Shown here: positions 1-9,432 of the stretch, piece after piece
Numbering within the stretch: the stretch's first letter is position 1
Layout of the letters: each line of letters starts with the position of its first letter
Source of the DNA: Pseudoduganella danionis
GTDB lineage: Bacteria > Pseudomonadota > Gammaproteobacteria > Burkholderiales > Burkholderiaceae_D
NCBI RefSeq assembly: GCF_009720775.1
Contig: NZ_WNKW01000001.1
Location: 310,001-374,000 of the forward strand
Length of the DNA stretch: 64,000 bases
Direction: 5' to 3'
Program-made: the position numbers and the translations under genes
Notes under the pieces: generated by a model
The model's input: the letters and a program-made list of their open reading frames with translations, nothing else
Databases searched by the model: none
What the model was told of the DNA's origin: nothing

Positions 1-1404
1 GATGGAGGCCGACGATTCCAGCGAGGTATGCGCCAGCAACAGCAGCATGAATTCGGTCTGGTCCTGATTCTTCGATTTTGGCTCGAACACCAGACGCACA
101 GGCGCAGCGCGGCCCGATTCGTCGCGGATGGTATCGAGCGAATTGAGGATCAGCGACTTCAGCGCGAGCTGCTCCGGCGACAGCGTCTTCTTGCCCAGCT
201 TGATTTTCGGGTTGGTCAGTTCTTCGATTTCTTCCAGCACCTTTTGCGCCGAAGTACCGGGCGGCAGTTCCGTCACCACGGCCTGCCACTGGCCGCGTGC
301 CAGCTCTTCGATCTTCCAGCGTGCCCGCACTTTCATGCTGCCACGGCCGGTCGCGTACATATCACTGATCTGCGATGCTGGCGTGATGATCTGGCCACCA
401 CCGGGGAAGTCCGGACCGGGGATCAGTTCCATCAGTTCGCTGTGGCTGATCTTCGGGTTCTTGATCATGGCCACCGTGGCCTGCGCCACCTCGGTCAGAT
501 TGTGCGACGGGATTTCCGTCGCCAGACCCACGGCAATACCGGAGGCTCCGTTCAGCAGCACCATAGGCAGGCGCGCTGGCAGCAGGGCCGGTTCTTCCGT
601 CGAACCGTCGTAGTTGGCCTGGAATTCCACCGTGCCCAGATTGATTTCGTCCAGCAGCACTTTGGCTATTGGCGTCAGACGGGCTTCGGTGTATCGCATG
701 GCTGCGGCACCGTCGCCGTCGCGCGAACCGAAGTTACCCTGACCGTCGATCAGCGGGTAGCGCAGCGAGAAGTCCTGCGCCATACGTACCATCGCGTCGT
801 ACACGGACTGGTCGCCGTGCGGGTGCAGCTTACCGAGCACGTCACCCACCACCGTCGCCGATTTGCGCGGCTTGGCGCTGGAGTTCAGTCCCATTTCATT
901 CATTGCGTACAAAATGCGGCGCTGTACCGGTTTCTGGCCATCGCACACGTCGGGCAGGGCGCGGCCCTTGACCACCGAGATGGCGTAATCGAGATAGGCG
1001 CGTTCTGCGAAGGTGGACAGGGTCAGCGAGTCGCCGCCATCGCCACCGTCGCCGTTGCCGAATACGCCGTTGTCTTCGCCGCCATTGCCACCGTTACCGT
1101 CGCCGCTGCCATTATCGCTGCCGTCGCCGTCACCGCCGCCATTGCTGCCATCACCATTATCGCCGCCGTCGCCGCTCTGGCCATCGTTGCTATTGCTGGC
1201 GTCGGCCATGCTGCTTGCCAGTGCGGTGTCGCTGCTGTTGTCATCGGCCAGCGCTACGTCGTCGCCGGATTCGAACAGATCGCCCTCTACTGCGGCAGGT
1301 GCTGCCGCGGTTTTGTGGGCAGGCGCGCCGGCCGTGCTGGCGGACGCGCTGCTGTTTGCGGCCGGCTCGTTGGCCGGTTCGTCAAAGAGATTTGCTTGAG
1401 TCAT
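1..1404 (-). CDS. parC: DNA topoisomerase IV subunit A (ParC), 3' end outside window
   Basis: ParC is the DNA breakage-reunion subunit of topoisomerase IV, which decatenates daughter chromosomes with ParE. The ATG at 1404-1402 opens 468 codons that run off the left edge. The catalytic core starts near residue 127 ([13 protein letters not shown]). The active-site tyrosine in AMRYTEAR is Tyr238, about 118 residues later than in E. coli ParC (Tyr120, from memory). The quinolone pocket reads [12 protein letters not shown]. The extra N-terminus is a Ser/Ala-rich stretch followed, around residues 70-125, by an almost pure Gly/Asp/Asn/Ser tract. That tract lies in frame with the core and no stop separates them, but translation could begin further in. 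The gene lies 12 bp downstream of parE, presumably in one operon. The identity is very secure; the exact start is less so. Confidence 0.96.
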   Translation of the reverse strand, partial: MTQANLFDEPANEPAANSSASASTAGAPAHKTAAAPAAVEGDLFESGDDVALADDNSSDTALASSMADASNSNDGQSGDGGDNGDGSNGGGDGDGSDNGSGDGNGGNGGEDNGVFGNGDGGDGGDSLTLSTFAERAYLDYAISVVKGRALPDVCDGQKPVQRRILYAMNEMGLNSSAKPRKSATVVGDVLGKLHPHGDQSVYDAMVRMAQDFSLRYPLIDGQGNFGSRDGDGAAAMRYTEARLTPIAKVLLDEINLGTVEFQANYDGSTEEPALLPARLPMVLLNGASGIAVGLATEIPSHNLTEVAQATVAMIKNPKISHSELMELIPGPDFPGGGQIITPASQISDMYATGRGSMKVRARWKIEELARGQWQAVVTELPPGTSAQKVLEEIEELTNPKIKLGKKTLSPEQLALKSLILNSLDTIRDESGRAAPVRLVFEPKSKNQDQTEFMLLLLAHTSLESSASI

Positions 1405-1416
1405 GATCAGTAATAG

Positions 1417-3414
1417 TTAGATATCGGCGTCGGCTTCGTTACCGTGTTCTTCGATCCATGCGCGACGGGCGGCGGCTTCGCCTTTACCCATCAGCATATT
1501 GAAGCGGGACGAGGCTTCCGTCAGGCCGAAGCCCCCCAGCGCAACCGGCAGCAGACGGCGCGTATCGGGATTCATGGTGGTTTCCCATAGCTGTTCGGCG
1601 TTCATTTCACCCAGACCTTTGAAGCGCGAGATCGACCATGCGCCTTCTTTCAGGCCATCCTTGCGCAGCTTGTCTTCGATCGCGGTCAGTTCGCCGTCAT
1701 CGAGCGCATACAGCTTCTGAATAGGCTTCTTGCCGCGTGCCGGTGCATCCACACGGTATAGCGGTGGACGGGCGATGCATATATTGCCGTTGGCGATCAG
1801 TGCCGGGAAGTGGCGGAAGAACAGTGTCAGCAGCAGTACCTGTATGTGCGAGCCGTCCACGTCTGCATCGGAGAGGATGCAGATTTTGCCGTAGCGCAGA
1901 CCGCTCAGATCCGGCGTGCTGGTGGCCGTGTGTGGATCAACGCCGATCGCCACGGCGATGTCGTGGATTTCGTTGTTGGCGAACAGGCGGTCTTTATCGG
2001 TTTCCCACGAATTCAGCACCTTGCCGCGCAGCGGCAGAATGGCCTGGAATTCCTTGTCGCGCCCCATCTTGGCCGAGCCGCCTGCCGAATCACCCTCGAC
2101 GAGGAACAGTTCGGTGCGGGTTACGTCGGACGATTCGCAATCCGTCAGCTTGCCCGGCAAAACCGCCACGCCCGAGGATTTCTTCTTCTCGACTTTCTGC
2201 AGCGAGCGCAGACGCGATTGCGCCTGTTTGATCACCAGTTCGGCCAGTTTCTTGCCGTGGTCAACGTGCTGGTTGAGCCACAGTTCCAGCGCCGGCTTGG
2301 AGAAGGTCGACACCAGACGCACGGCATCGCGCGAGTTCAGGCGTTCCTTGGTCTGCCCTTGGAATTGCGGGTCCAGCACTTTGGCCGACAGCACGAAGGA
2401 TACGCGCGCAAACACGTCTTCCGGCAGCAGCTTGACGCCCTTAGGCAGCAGCGAGTGCAGTTCGACGAAGCTCTTCACGGCGCCATACAGACCGTCGCGC
2501 AGGCCCGATTCGTGGGTGCCGCCGCTGACAGTAGGGATCAGGTTGACGTAGGATTCGCGCACGATGGCGCCTTCTTCCGTCCATGCCACCACCCAAGCCG
2601 CGCCTTCGCCTTCGGCAAAACCTTCCGCATCGGGGCCGGCAAACTGCGCGCCTTCGAACAGCGGAATCAGGGTTTCTCCATTGCCCGTTTGGGCCAGCGT
2701 TTCGGTCAGATAGCCGCGCAGGCCATCGTCGTATTTCCACGTCTGCGATTCGCCCGTCTTGCCGTTGTTGAGCGTGACGGAAACGCCGGGCAGCAGCACG
2801 GCCTTGGAGCGCAGCAGGCGTTGCAGCTCGACTTGCGAGATATTCGGCGAATCGAAGTATTTACCATCGGGCCATGCCGTGACGCGGGTGCCGGATTTTT
2901 TGCCGTCGCGCGGCGCCACCACGGAAGCCAGCGGTTCCACCACGTCGCCATGTTCGAAGGCCAGCTTGTGCAGGCCGGTGCCGTCCGGCTCCTTGCGCCA
3001 CACGGTAATTTCGAGTCGCTTGGACAGCGCATTGGTGACCGACACGCCGACGCCGTGCAGACCGCCGGAGAAGGCATAGGCACCGCCCGAACCCTTGTCG
3101 AACTTGCCGCCCGCGTGCAAACGGGTGAAGACGATTTCCACCGTCGGCACACCTTCATCGGGATGCAGACCGACGGGAATACCACGGCCATCATCCTCGA
3201 CGGTGATGCTGCCGTCGGCATTCTGCGTGACGATAATATTCTTGCAATGGCCACCGAGCGCTTCGTCGGAGGCATTGTCTATGACTTCCTGAATGATGTG
3301 CAGCGGGTTCTCGGTGCGGGTGTACATGCCCGGACGTTGCTTGACTGGTTCCAGTCCCTTGAGGACGCGGATAGAGGATTCGCTATAGTCGGAAACGGGT
3401 TTTTTAGTGGCCAT
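1417..3414 (-). CDS. parE: DNA topoisomerase IV subunit B (ParE)
   Basis: ParE is the ATPase subunit of topoisomerase IV and pairs with ParC just downstream. Its 665 residues match the family length. The N-terminal GHKL ATPase domain shows DNASDEA near residue 47 and DDGRGIP near residue 74. The transducer domain follows. The TOPRIM domain carries LVEGDSAGGSAKMGRD with the metal-binding Glu near residue 440, then LPLRGKVLN and the DADVDGSHI acidic motif. The C-terminal GYRB tail ends in RFKGLGEMN and beyond. The start is ATG at 3414, and the upstream region up to 3744 is a divergent promoter region shared with the porin gene. DNA gyrase B is the main alternative, but the adjacent parC and the short length favour ParE. 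Confidence 0.97.
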   Translation of the reverse strand: MATKKPVSDYSESSIRVLKGLEPVKQRPGMYTRTENPLHIIQEVIDNASDEALGGHCKNIIVTQNADGSITVEDDGRGIPVGLHPDEGVPTVEIVFTRLHAGGKFDKGSGGAYAFSGGLHGVGVSVTNALSKRLEITVWRKEPDGTGLHKLAFEHGDVVEPLASVVAPRDGKKSGTRVTAWPDGKYFDSPNISQVELQRLLRSKAVLLPGVSVTLNNGKTGESQTWKYDDGLRGYLTETLAQTGNGETLIPLFEGAQFAGPDAEGFAEGEGAAWVVAWTEEGAIVRESYVNLIPTVSGGTHESGLRDGLYGAVKSFVELHSLLPKGVKLLPEDVFARVSFVLSAKVLDPQFQGQTKERLNSRDAVRLVSTFSKPALELWLNQHVDHGKKLAELVIKQAQSRLRSLQKVEKKKSSGVAVLPGKLTDCESSDVTRTELFLVEGDSAGGSAKMGRDKEFQAILPLRGKVLNSWETDKDRLFANNEIHDIAVAIGVDPHTATSTPDLSGLRYGKICILSDADVDGSHIQVLLLTLFFRHFPALIANGNICIARPPLYRVDAPARGKKPIQKLYALDDGELTAIEDKLRKDGLKEGAWSISRFKGLGEMNAEQLWETTMNPDTRRLLPVALGGFGLTEASSRFNMLMGKGEAAARRAWIEEHGNEADADI

Positions 3415-3744
3415 ACGTGATCAAGCTGATAATTTAAATACTGTGTTTATGTACAGTTTTGTGCGAACGTTTGCGTATTCTATCCTCAACTGACGGCAAT
3501 CGCGGCAAAAAATCGGCGCGCGCTAATTTATACACGATGTTTACGGGGCGGCGATACCTTTTTAGACCGTTTTTACAGGCCATTGTCTAAGCTGTGCGGC
3601 AGCGCAGGGGGGATGGCAAGGCCTTGATCTGTCAGTGTTTTTCCGTGCTTTCGGCAGTCATTACAGGGGCCGGACAGGGCGTGGCTAACTGGCCTCACTC
3701 CCTGCGCGTGCCTGTTTTTTAATCACTGACTGAAAGAACCCACC
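3415..3744. promoter_or_regulatory. Divergent parE / porin intergenic region
   Basis: This 330 bp stretch has no convincing gene and is AT-richer than its surroundings. It separates parE (leftward) from the porin gene (rightward), so both promoters should be here. A KdpE-like box lies at 3525-3544. A -35-like TTTAGA at 3561-3566 and a -10-like TCTAAG at 3586-3591 follow it at the same offsets as in the kdp promoter. An 85-codon reverse frame at 3685-3942 overlaps the porin start and looks spurious. Confidence 0.6.
3525..3544 (+). promoter_or_regulatory. KdpE-like operator upstream of the porin gene
   Basis: The 20-mer at this position is identical at 16 of 20 bases to the box at 4548-4567 in front of the kdp genes. 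Both read AATTT-N-TAC-N-C-N2-TGTTTAC. The distance from the box to a shared TAAGCTGT is 63 bp in both promoters. E. coli KdpE binds a similar T-rich sequence ending in TTTACAC, recalled from memory. Control of the porin by KdpE is inference. Confidence 0.5.
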
Positions 3745-4512
3745 ATGCAGAAATTGATCATCGCCGCAGCTCTGGCCACTATTTCGGGCGCCAGCTGGGC
3801 CCAGACGGACGACGCCAGCAGTGCTGTTAGCGCCGAACATGCAAGTAGCTACAACCTTGCCGTGGTTACGGATTATCGCTACCGCGGCATCTCGCAAACC
3901 CGCTTCCGGCCCGCCGTGCAGGGCGGTTTCGATTACAGCCATAGCCCCAGCGGCCTGTATGCGGGTAGCTGGCTATCGACCATCCAGTGGACCCGCGATG
4001 CCGGTGGCAGCGGCATGCTCGAATGGGATCTGTACGCGGGCCGGCGCGGCCAGCTGGACGCACAGGGCCGCTACAGCTACGACTTCGGTGTGCTGCGTTA
4101 CCTCTATCCCGCCAATGCGCTGGCGCGCGTGAGTGGCTACGCCAATGCCAATACTACCGAGCTGTATGCCCAGCTAGGCGCCGGCCCGGTCTACCTCAAA
4201 TACTCGTATGCCGTGACCAACCTGTTCGGCTTCGTCGATAGCCGGCATAGCGGCTATCTGGATGCGGGCGCCAATCTGGAACTGGATGGTGGCTACACCC
4301 TGAACCTGCACGCGGGCCGCCAGCAGGTGCAGCGCAACGGCGCCGCCAGCTACAGCGACTGGAAGCTGGGCCTGACGCGCGACTTCGGTGTGCTGACGGG
4401 CGCGCTGGCCGTGATCGGCACCACCGCCAGCAAGACCGCGTATGCCTCGCCTGCCGATGGCCGCTATCTGGGCAAGACCGCGCTGCAGCTCACCCTGAGC
4501 AAGGTGTTCTGA
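3745..4512 (+). CDS. TorF-family putative outer-membrane porin
   Basis: This 255-residue protein has a classical signal peptide (MQKLIIAAALATISGASWAQ, cleavage probably after AWAQ). The mature part has alternating aromatic and polar residues, and the early motif LAVVTDYRYRGISQTRFRPAVQGG is typical of the TorF/Gcw_chp family (TIGR02001). The C-terminal strand TALQLTLSKVF ends in Phe, as expected for an outer-membrane beta-barrel. The family is annotated as putative porins; the substrate is unknown. It stands alone between parE and the kdp genes. Its promoter resembles that of kdp, which suggests potassium-limitation or osmotic control, but this is unproven. Spacing after the stop (137 bp) indicates a separate transcription unit from kdp. 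Confidence 0.82.
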   Translation: MQKLIIAAALATISGASWAQTDDASSAVSAEHASSYNLAVVTDYRYRGISQTRFRPAVQGGFDYSHSPSGLYAGSWLSTIQWTRDAGGSGMLEWDLYAGRRGQLDAQGRYSYDFGVLRYLYPANALARVSGYANANTTELYAQLGAGPVYLKYSYAVTNLFGFVDSRHSGYLDAGANLELDGGYTLNLHAGRQQVQRNGAASYSDWKLGLTRDFGVLTGALAVIGTTASKTAYASPADGRYLGKTALQLTLSKVF

Positions 4513-4547
4513 GCCTGTGCACGGCGCGCTACGCTGCCGGCCACGCC

Positions 4548-4614
4548 AATTTTTACGCTTTGTTTACACCGCGTCCCCCAGTCTTTACAAAATCTTTAGA
4601 CCCCTGGCGATAAG
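4548..4614 (+). promoter_or_regulatory. kdp promoter with KdpE box
   Basis: The region holds a T-rich box at 4548-4567 ending in TGTTTAC followed by ACCGCG. This resembles the E. coli KdpE site in front of kdpFABC (recalled from memory as T-rich and ending TTTACACC). It is followed by a -35-like TTTACA at 4584-4589 and a -10-like GATAAG at 4609-4614. Phosphorylated KdpE, encoded at the end of this operon, is expected to activate from here when potassium is low. Confidence 0.65.
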
Positions 4615-4649
4615 CTGTTCACTGTCAAAACAAGACCTGTGAGGGTGTG

Positions 4650-4742
4650 ATGGATGTCGTATTTATTGGTGCTCTGGCAGCGTTTATCGCTGTGTGCATA
4701 GCGTTTGCTGCCGCCTGCGAACAACTGGGAGGCCAGCCATGA
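4650..4742 (+). CDS. Small membrane ORF preceding kdpF
   Basis: ATG at 4650 opens a 30-codon frame with one hydrophobic segment (roughly residues 3-22, [20 protein letters not shown]) and a short polar tail CEQLGGQP. Its TGA overlaps the kdpF start (ATGA at 4739-4742), so it would be translationally coupled to kdpF. Similar tiny single-span ORFs with a C-terminal C-E-x-L tail are found ahead of kdpF in other proteobacteria, as far as I recall. No function is known to me. A GAGGG sequence at 4641-4645 precedes the start very closely. It could also be a leader peptide for kdpF. I could not test conservation. Confidence 0.5.
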   Translation: MDVVFIGALAAFIAVCIAFAAACEQLGGQP

Positions 4743-4828
4743 ATCTGTTTTATCTGCTAGGCGGCTGCGTTGCGGCCGGCCTGCTGGTGTATCTGGTCGT
4801 CGCATTGCTGAAAGCGGAGGAGCTGTGA
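4739..4828 (+). CDS. kdpF: K(+)-transporting ATPase subunit KdpF
   Basis: This is a 29-residue single-span membrane peptide ([20 protein letters not shown], then VALLKAEEL). E. coli KdpF is likewise 29 residues, also one transmembrane helix ending in an Ala/Glu-rich tail. KdpF stabilises the KdpABC potassium pump in the inner membrane. Its start overlaps the stop of the preceding small ORF, and its TGA overlaps the kdpA ATG (ATG at 4828), so translation through the group is coupled. Confidence 0.88.
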   Translation: MNLFYLLGGCVAAGLLVYLVVALLKAEEL

Positions 4829-6654
4829 TGAACCCTGCCTCGCTACTGCTATTGCTGGTTTTCCTGCTGGTGCTGCTGGCACTAGCTTATCCGCTCGGTA
4901 TTCTGCTGGCCCGTGTGGGGCAGGGGGCTGACCTGCCTGTACCGGCCTGGATGGGCTGGCTGGGCAGGCTGGAACGGGCGCTGTATCGCGCGGCCGGCAT
5001 CGCCGGCAAAGACGGCCAGCCGGCAGGCCAGAGCTGGAAGGCCTATGCTTTTGCGCTGATGCTGTTCAACGGCGTCGGTGCGCTGGCCGTGTACGGGCTG
5101 CAGCGGCTGCAGCAGTATCTGCCGCTGAACCCGCAGGGGCTGGCCAATGTGAGTCCGGATTCTGCCTTCAACACGGCGGTGAGCTTTGTCGCCAACACCA
5201 ACTGGCAGGGTTATAGCGGCGAACAGACCATGAGCTATCTGACCCAGATGCTGGTGCTGACAGGGCAGAACTTCTTCTCTGCTGCCACCGGCATGGCCGT
5301 AGCCTATGCGCTGATACGGGGATTTGCCGCCCGCTCGGCGCGCGCTATCGGCAATTTCTGGGCTGACGTCACCCGCTCCACGCTGTATGTGCTGCTGCCA
5401 CTGTCGCTGCTGCTGGCGGTTTTCCTGATGGGGCAGGGCGTGATCCAGAACTTCTCGCCCTACAAGGAAGTACAGCGGCTGGACGCGGTGAGCTATAGCC
5501 AGCCCAAAACGGCGGCCGATGGCCAGCCCGTGCTCGATGCCCAGGGCCAGCCGGTGATGGAAACCCTGAGTACCCGCACCCAGACTATCGCCATGGGGCC
5601 GGTGGCTTCGCAGGAAGCCATCAAGATGCTGGGTACCAATGGCGGTGGCTTCTTCAATGCCAACTCGGCCCACCCGTACGAGAATCCTACGCCACTGAGC
5701 AACTTCTTCCAGATGATCGCCATCTTCCTGATTCCGGCCGGGCTGTGTTTCGCCTTCGGCCGCATGGTGGGTGACCAGCGTCAGGGCTGGGCCGTGCTGG
5801 GCGCAATGACCTTGCTGTTCGTGCTGTGCGCAGTAGCGGTGCTGGGGGCGGAGCAGCAGGCCAGCCCCGTGCTGCAAGGCCTGCAGGTGGACCAGACAGC
5901 CAGTGTCTGGCAGGCAGGCGGCAATATGGAGGGCAAGGAAACCCGCTTCGGCATCAGCGCTTCGGCCCTGTTTGCGGCAGTGACCACGGCGGCATCGTGC
6001 GGTGCGGTGAATGCCATGCACGATTCCTACATGCCGGCCGGTGGTCTGATACCGCTGCTGCTGATGCAGTTCGGCGAAGTGATCTTCGGCGGCGTGGGTT
6101 CCGGCCTGTACGGCATGCTGGTGTTTGCCATCATGGCGGTCTTCATCGCCGGCCTGATGATAGGCCGCACGCCTGAATATCTGGGCAAGAAGATCCAGTC
6201 CTACGAAATCAAAATGACTGCGCTGGCGATACTGGTCACGCCCACGCTGGTGCTGGCGGGGACCGCCATCGCCGTGCTGTGCGAGGCCGGCAAGGCCGGC
6301 ATCGCCAATCCCGGCGCCCACGGCTACAGCGAAATCCTGTACGCCTTCAGCTCGGCCGCGAACAACAACGGCAGCGCATTTGCCGGCCTGTCTGCCAATA
6401 CGCCGTTCTATAACAGCATGCTGGCCATCGCCATGTGGTTCGGCCGCTTTGCCGTGATCATGCCGATACTGGCGATTGCCGGCTCGCTGGCCGGCAAGCA
6501 GCGGCTGGAAGCCAATAGCGGCACCCTGCCTACCCACGGCGCCATGTTCATCGGCCTGCTGTGCGGCGTGGTGGCGCTGGTCGGCGTGCTCAATTATGTC
6601 CCGGCGCTGGCACTGGGGCCGCTGGTCGAACACCTGCAGCTATTCGCCAGATAA
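4828..6654 (+). CDS. kdpA: K(+)-transporting ATPase potassium-binding subunit KdpA
   Basis: KdpA is the potassium channel-like subunit of the high-affinity Kdp pump. I place the start at the ATG overlapping the kdpF stop, giving 608 residues. An upstream in-frame start at 4705 would run through kdpF in another frame and is unlikely. The protein is strongly hydrophobic with about ten membrane spans. Selectivity-filter-type motifs include [36 protein letters not shown] and [13 protein letters not shown]. These match the KdpA family. It is followed after 24 bp by kdpB. Confidence 0.97.
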   Translation: MNPASLLLLLVFLLVLLALAYPLGILLARVGQGADLPVPAWMGWLGRLERALYRAAGIAGKDGQPAGQSWKAYAFALMLFNGVGALAVYGLQRLQQYLPLNPQGLANVSPDSAFNTAVSFVANTNWQGYSGEQTMSYLTQMLVLTGQNFFSAATGMAVAYALIRGFAARSARAIGNFWADVTRSTLYVLLPLSLLLAVFLMGQGVIQNFSPYKEVQRLDAVSYSQPKTAADGQPVLDAQGQPVMETLSTRTQTIAMGPVASQEAIKMLGTNGGGFFNANSAHPYENPTPLSNFFQMIAIFLIPAGLCFAFGRMVGDQRQGWAVLGAMTLLFVLCAVAVLGAEQQASPVLQGLQVDQTASVWQAGGNMEGKETRFGISASALFAAVTTAASCGAVNAMHDSYMPAGGLIPLLLMQFGEVIFGGVGSGLYGMLVFAIMAVFIAGLMIGRTPEYLGKKIQSYEIKMTALAILVTPTLVLAGTAIAVLCEAGKAGIANPGAHGYSEILYAFSSAANNNGSAFAGLSANTPFYNSMLAIAMWFGRFAVIMPILAIAGSLAGKQRLEANSGTLPTHGAMFIGLLCGVVALVGVLNYVPALALGPLVEHLQLFAR

Positions 6655-6678
6655 ACCGCTTTCCATCAGGAGTCGCTT

Positions 6679-8793
6679 ATGTCGAACCTACCTATGACAC
6701 AACAAGAGATCACCATGTTTTCCCATCCACCCATGCGCAAATTCAGCATGTTCGATGCGGGGCTGCTGCGCCCTGCGCTGGCCGATGCCTTGCGCAAGCT
6801 GCACCCGGCCGTGCAGTTGCGCAGCCCCGTGATGTTCGTGGTGTACGCCGGCGCCATCATCACCTCGCTGCTGTATGTGCAGGCCCTGCTGGGGCAGGGC
6901 GAAGCGCCGGCCGGCTTCATACTGGCCACGGCCATCTGGCTGTGGTTCACCGTGCTGTTCGCGAATTTTGCCGAGGCCATGGCCGAAGGCCGCAGCAAGG
7001 CGCAGGCAGCCTCGCTGCGCAGCCTGAAACAGATGGTGATGGCCAAAAAGCTGGCCACGCCGCAGCATGGCACTACCTGGCTGCCGCAACCGGCGCAGGA
7101 TCTGCGCAAAGGCCATTACATACTGGTCGAAGCGGGCGACGTGATACCCATCGATGGCGAGGTAATCGAAGGTGTCGCATCGGTGGACGAGAGCGCCATC
7201 ACGGGTGAATCTGCCCCCGTGATCCGCGAATCGGGCGGCGATTTTTCCTCCGTCACGGGCGGTACCCGCGTGTTGTCCGACTGGCTGGTGGTGAAGGTGA
7301 CGGTGAATCCCGGCGAGACCTTCCTCGACCGCATGATCGCCATGGTGGAAGGCGCCAAGCGCAAGAAAACCCCGAATGAAATCGCCCTGACCATCTTGCT
7401 CGTAGCGCTGACCATTGTGTTCCTGATCGTGACGGTGACGCTGCTGCCGTTCTCGCTGTTCTCGGTCGCGGCGGCCGGCGCCGGCACGCCGATCAGCATC
7501 ACCGTGCTGATTGCCCTGCTGGTATGCCTGATACCGACCACCATAGGCGGCCTGCTGTCGGCCATAGGCGTGGCCGGCATGAGCCGCATGATGCAGGCAA
7601 ATGTGATCGCCACTTCGGGCCGTGCCGTGGAAGCGGCCGGTGATGTGGATGTGCTGATGCTGGATAAAACCGGCACCATCACGCTGGGCAACCGCCAGGC
7701 CTCGGCCTTCTTCCCGGCGCCGGGCGTGAGCGAACAGCAGCTGGCCGATGTGGCCCAGCTGGCGTCGCTGGCCGATGAAACGCCGGAAGGGCGCAGCATC
7801 GTGGTGCTGGCCAAGCAGAAGTTCAATATCCGCGAGCGCGAGATGGCTGCGCTGCAGGCCGTGTTCGTGCCATTTTCTGCCAACACGCGCATGAGCGGGA
7901 TCGATCTGGGCCAGCGCCAGATCCGCAAAGGCGCAGCCGATACGCTGCGCAAATATGTGGAAGCGCAGGGCCAGAGCTATCCGGCCGAGGTGGCGCGCAG
8001 TGTCGATGATGTGGCACGCCGCGGCAGTACGCCGCTGGTGGTGGCCGATCAGGGCCGCGTGATGGGCGTGGTGGAACTCAAGGATATCGTCAAGGGCGGC
8101 ATCAAGGAACGCTTTGCCGAATTGCGCCGTATGGGTATCAAGACGGTGATGATCACGGGCGATAACCAGCTGACGGCAGCGGCGATTGCGGCGGAAGCGG
8201 GCGTGGACGATTTTCTGGCCGAAGCCACACCGGAAGACAAGCTCAAGCTGATCCGGCAGTATCAGGCTGAGGGCCGGCTGGTGGCCATGACGGGCGACGG
8301 CACCAACGATGCACCGGCGCTGGCGCAGGCCGATGTGGCCGTGGCGATGAATTCCGGTACGCAGGCCGCCAAGGAAGCGGGCAATATGGTGGACCTCGAT
8401 TCCAATCCCACCAAGCTGCTGGAAATCGTCGAAATCGGCAAACAGATGCTGATGACGCGCGGTTCGCTGACCACCTTCTCGATTTCCAATGACGTGGCCA
8501 AGTATTTCGCCATCATACCGGCCGCCTTCGTCGGCACCTATCCGCAGCTGAAGGCGCTGGACATCATGCAGCTGGCCAGCCCTGCGTCGGCCATCATGTC
8601 GGCGCTGATCTTCAATGCGCTGATCATCGTGGCGCTGATTCCGCTGGCGCTGAAAGGCGTGCAATACCGTGCCATAGGTGCGGTCGCGCTACTGCGCCGC
8701 AACCTGCTGCTATACGGCGTGGGCGGCCTGCTGCTGCCGTTCGCCGGCATCAAGCTGATCGACTTGCTGCTGTCTGCATTCCATCTGGTTTAA
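6679..8793 (+). CDS. kdpB: K(+)-transporting P-type ATPase subunit KdpB
   Basis: KdpB is the catalytic P-type ATPase subunit that powers potassium uptake through KdpA. Its 704 residues contain the actuator motif TGES (175-178), the phosphorylation motif DKTGT with Asp329, and the hinge motif GDGTNDAP (539-546). The membrane motif [14 protein letters not shown] is typical of KdpB. AGGAG at 6668-6672 lies 6 bp before the ATG at 6679 and supports this start, although in-frame ATGs at 6694 and 6715 exist. All key catalytic residues are present. Confidence 0.97.
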   Translation: MSNLPMTQQEITMFSHPPMRKFSMFDAGLLRPALADALRKLHPAVQLRSPVMFVVYAGAIITSLLYVQALLGQGEAPAGFILATAIWLWFTVLFANFAEAMAEGRSKAQAASLRSLKQMVMAKKLATPQHGTTWLPQPAQDLRKGHYILVEAGDVIPIDGEVIEGVASVDESAITGESAPVIRESGGDFSSVTGGTRVLSDWLVVKVTVNPGETFLDRMIAMVEGAKRKKTPNEIALTILLVALTIVFLIVTVTLLPFSLFSVAAAGAGTPISITVLIALLVCLIPTTIGGLLSAIGVAGMSRMMQANVIATSGRAVEAAGDVDVLMLDKTGTITLGNRQASAFFPAPGVSEQQLADVAQLASLADETPEGRSIVVLAKQKFNIREREMAALQAVFVPFSANTRMSGIDLGQRQIRKGAADTLRKYVEAQGQSYPAEVARSVDDVARRGSTPLVVADQGRVMGVVELKDIVKGGIKERFAELRRMGIKTVMITGDNQLTAAAIAAEAGVDDFLAEATPEDKLKLIRQYQAEGRLVAMTGDGTNDAPALAQADVAVAMNSGTQAAKEAGNMVDLDSNPTKLLEIVEIGKQMLMTRGSLTTFSISNDVAKYFAIIPAAFVGTYPQLKALDIMQLASPASAIMSALIFNALIIVALIPLALKGVQYRAIGAVALLRRNLLLYGVGGLLLPFAGIKLIDLLLSAFHLV

Positions 8794-8802
8794 GGAGCCA
8801 TC

Positions 8803-9423
8803 ATGCTGAATACCCATTTGAAGTCCCAGCTGCGTCCAGCCATCGTGCTATTCGGCGCCCTGACGCTGCTATGTGGCGTGCTGTATCCGTTGGCCGTCAC
8901 TGCCATCGGCCGCGCGGTGTTTCCGTCGCAGGTGGCCGGCAGCATCATCGAACAGCAGGGCAGGCCGGTAGGCTCGCTGCTGATCGGCCAGTCGTTCAGC
9001 GCGCCGCAGTATTTCTGGGGCCGGCCTTCGGCCACGGCGCCCATGCCAGCCAATGCTGCCGCTTCGGGCGGTTCCAATCTGGGGCCGCTCAATCCGGCGC
9101 TGGCCGACGCCGTGCGTAGCCGTATTGCGGCACTCAAGGCGGCCGATCCTGCTGCCGTACTGCCGGTGCCGGTGGATCTGGTTACGGCTTCGGCCAGCGG
9201 GCTCGATCCCGAAATCAGCGTGGCGGCAGCACGCTATCAGGCTGGCCGCGTGGCGCGGGCGCGCGGTCTCGATGCGGCCCGAGTGCTGGCACTGATAGAA
9301 GGCCAGCAGTTGTTGCCGCTGGCCGGCTGGTTCGGCGAGGCGCGCGTGAATGTGCTGGCGCTGAATCTGGCACTGGATAGTCTGGCGGGGTCACCTGCGG
9401 CACGGTCCGGCCATACGCAGTAG
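8803..9423 (+). CDS. kdpC: K(+)-transporting ATPase subunit KdpC
   Basis: KdpC is the small subunit that assists ATP binding by KdpB. The 206-residue protein has one N-terminal membrane helix (about residues 13-35) and then a soluble domain. Family motifs are [33 protein letters not shown], and [10 protein letters not shown] followed by [20 protein letters not shown] lies 7 bp before the ATG. It sits 9 bp after kdpB and 9 bp before kdpD. Confidence 0.96.
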   Translation: MLNTHLKSQLRPAIVLFGALTLLCGVLYPLAVTAIGRAVFPSQVAGSIIEQQGRPVGSLLIGQSFSAPQYFWGRPSATAPMPANAAASGGSNLGPLNPALADAVRSRIAALKAADPAAVLPVPVDLVTASASGLDPEISVAAARYQAGRVARARGLDAARVLALIEGQQLLPLAGWFGEARVNVLALNLALDSLAGSPAARSGHTQ

Positions 9424-9432
9424 AATCAGCGC

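Noticed and set aside
1020-1210. Possible short tandem repeat or CRISPR-like array
   Set aside because: The triplet-like repetition is a Gly/Asp/Asn coding tract in frame with parC; there are no regular spacers.
28-1413. 461-codon + strand frame
   Set aside because: It lies antisense to parC, which carries all topoisomerase motifs. The frame has a repetitive Ala/Ile/Val part reflecting the Gly/Asp tract.
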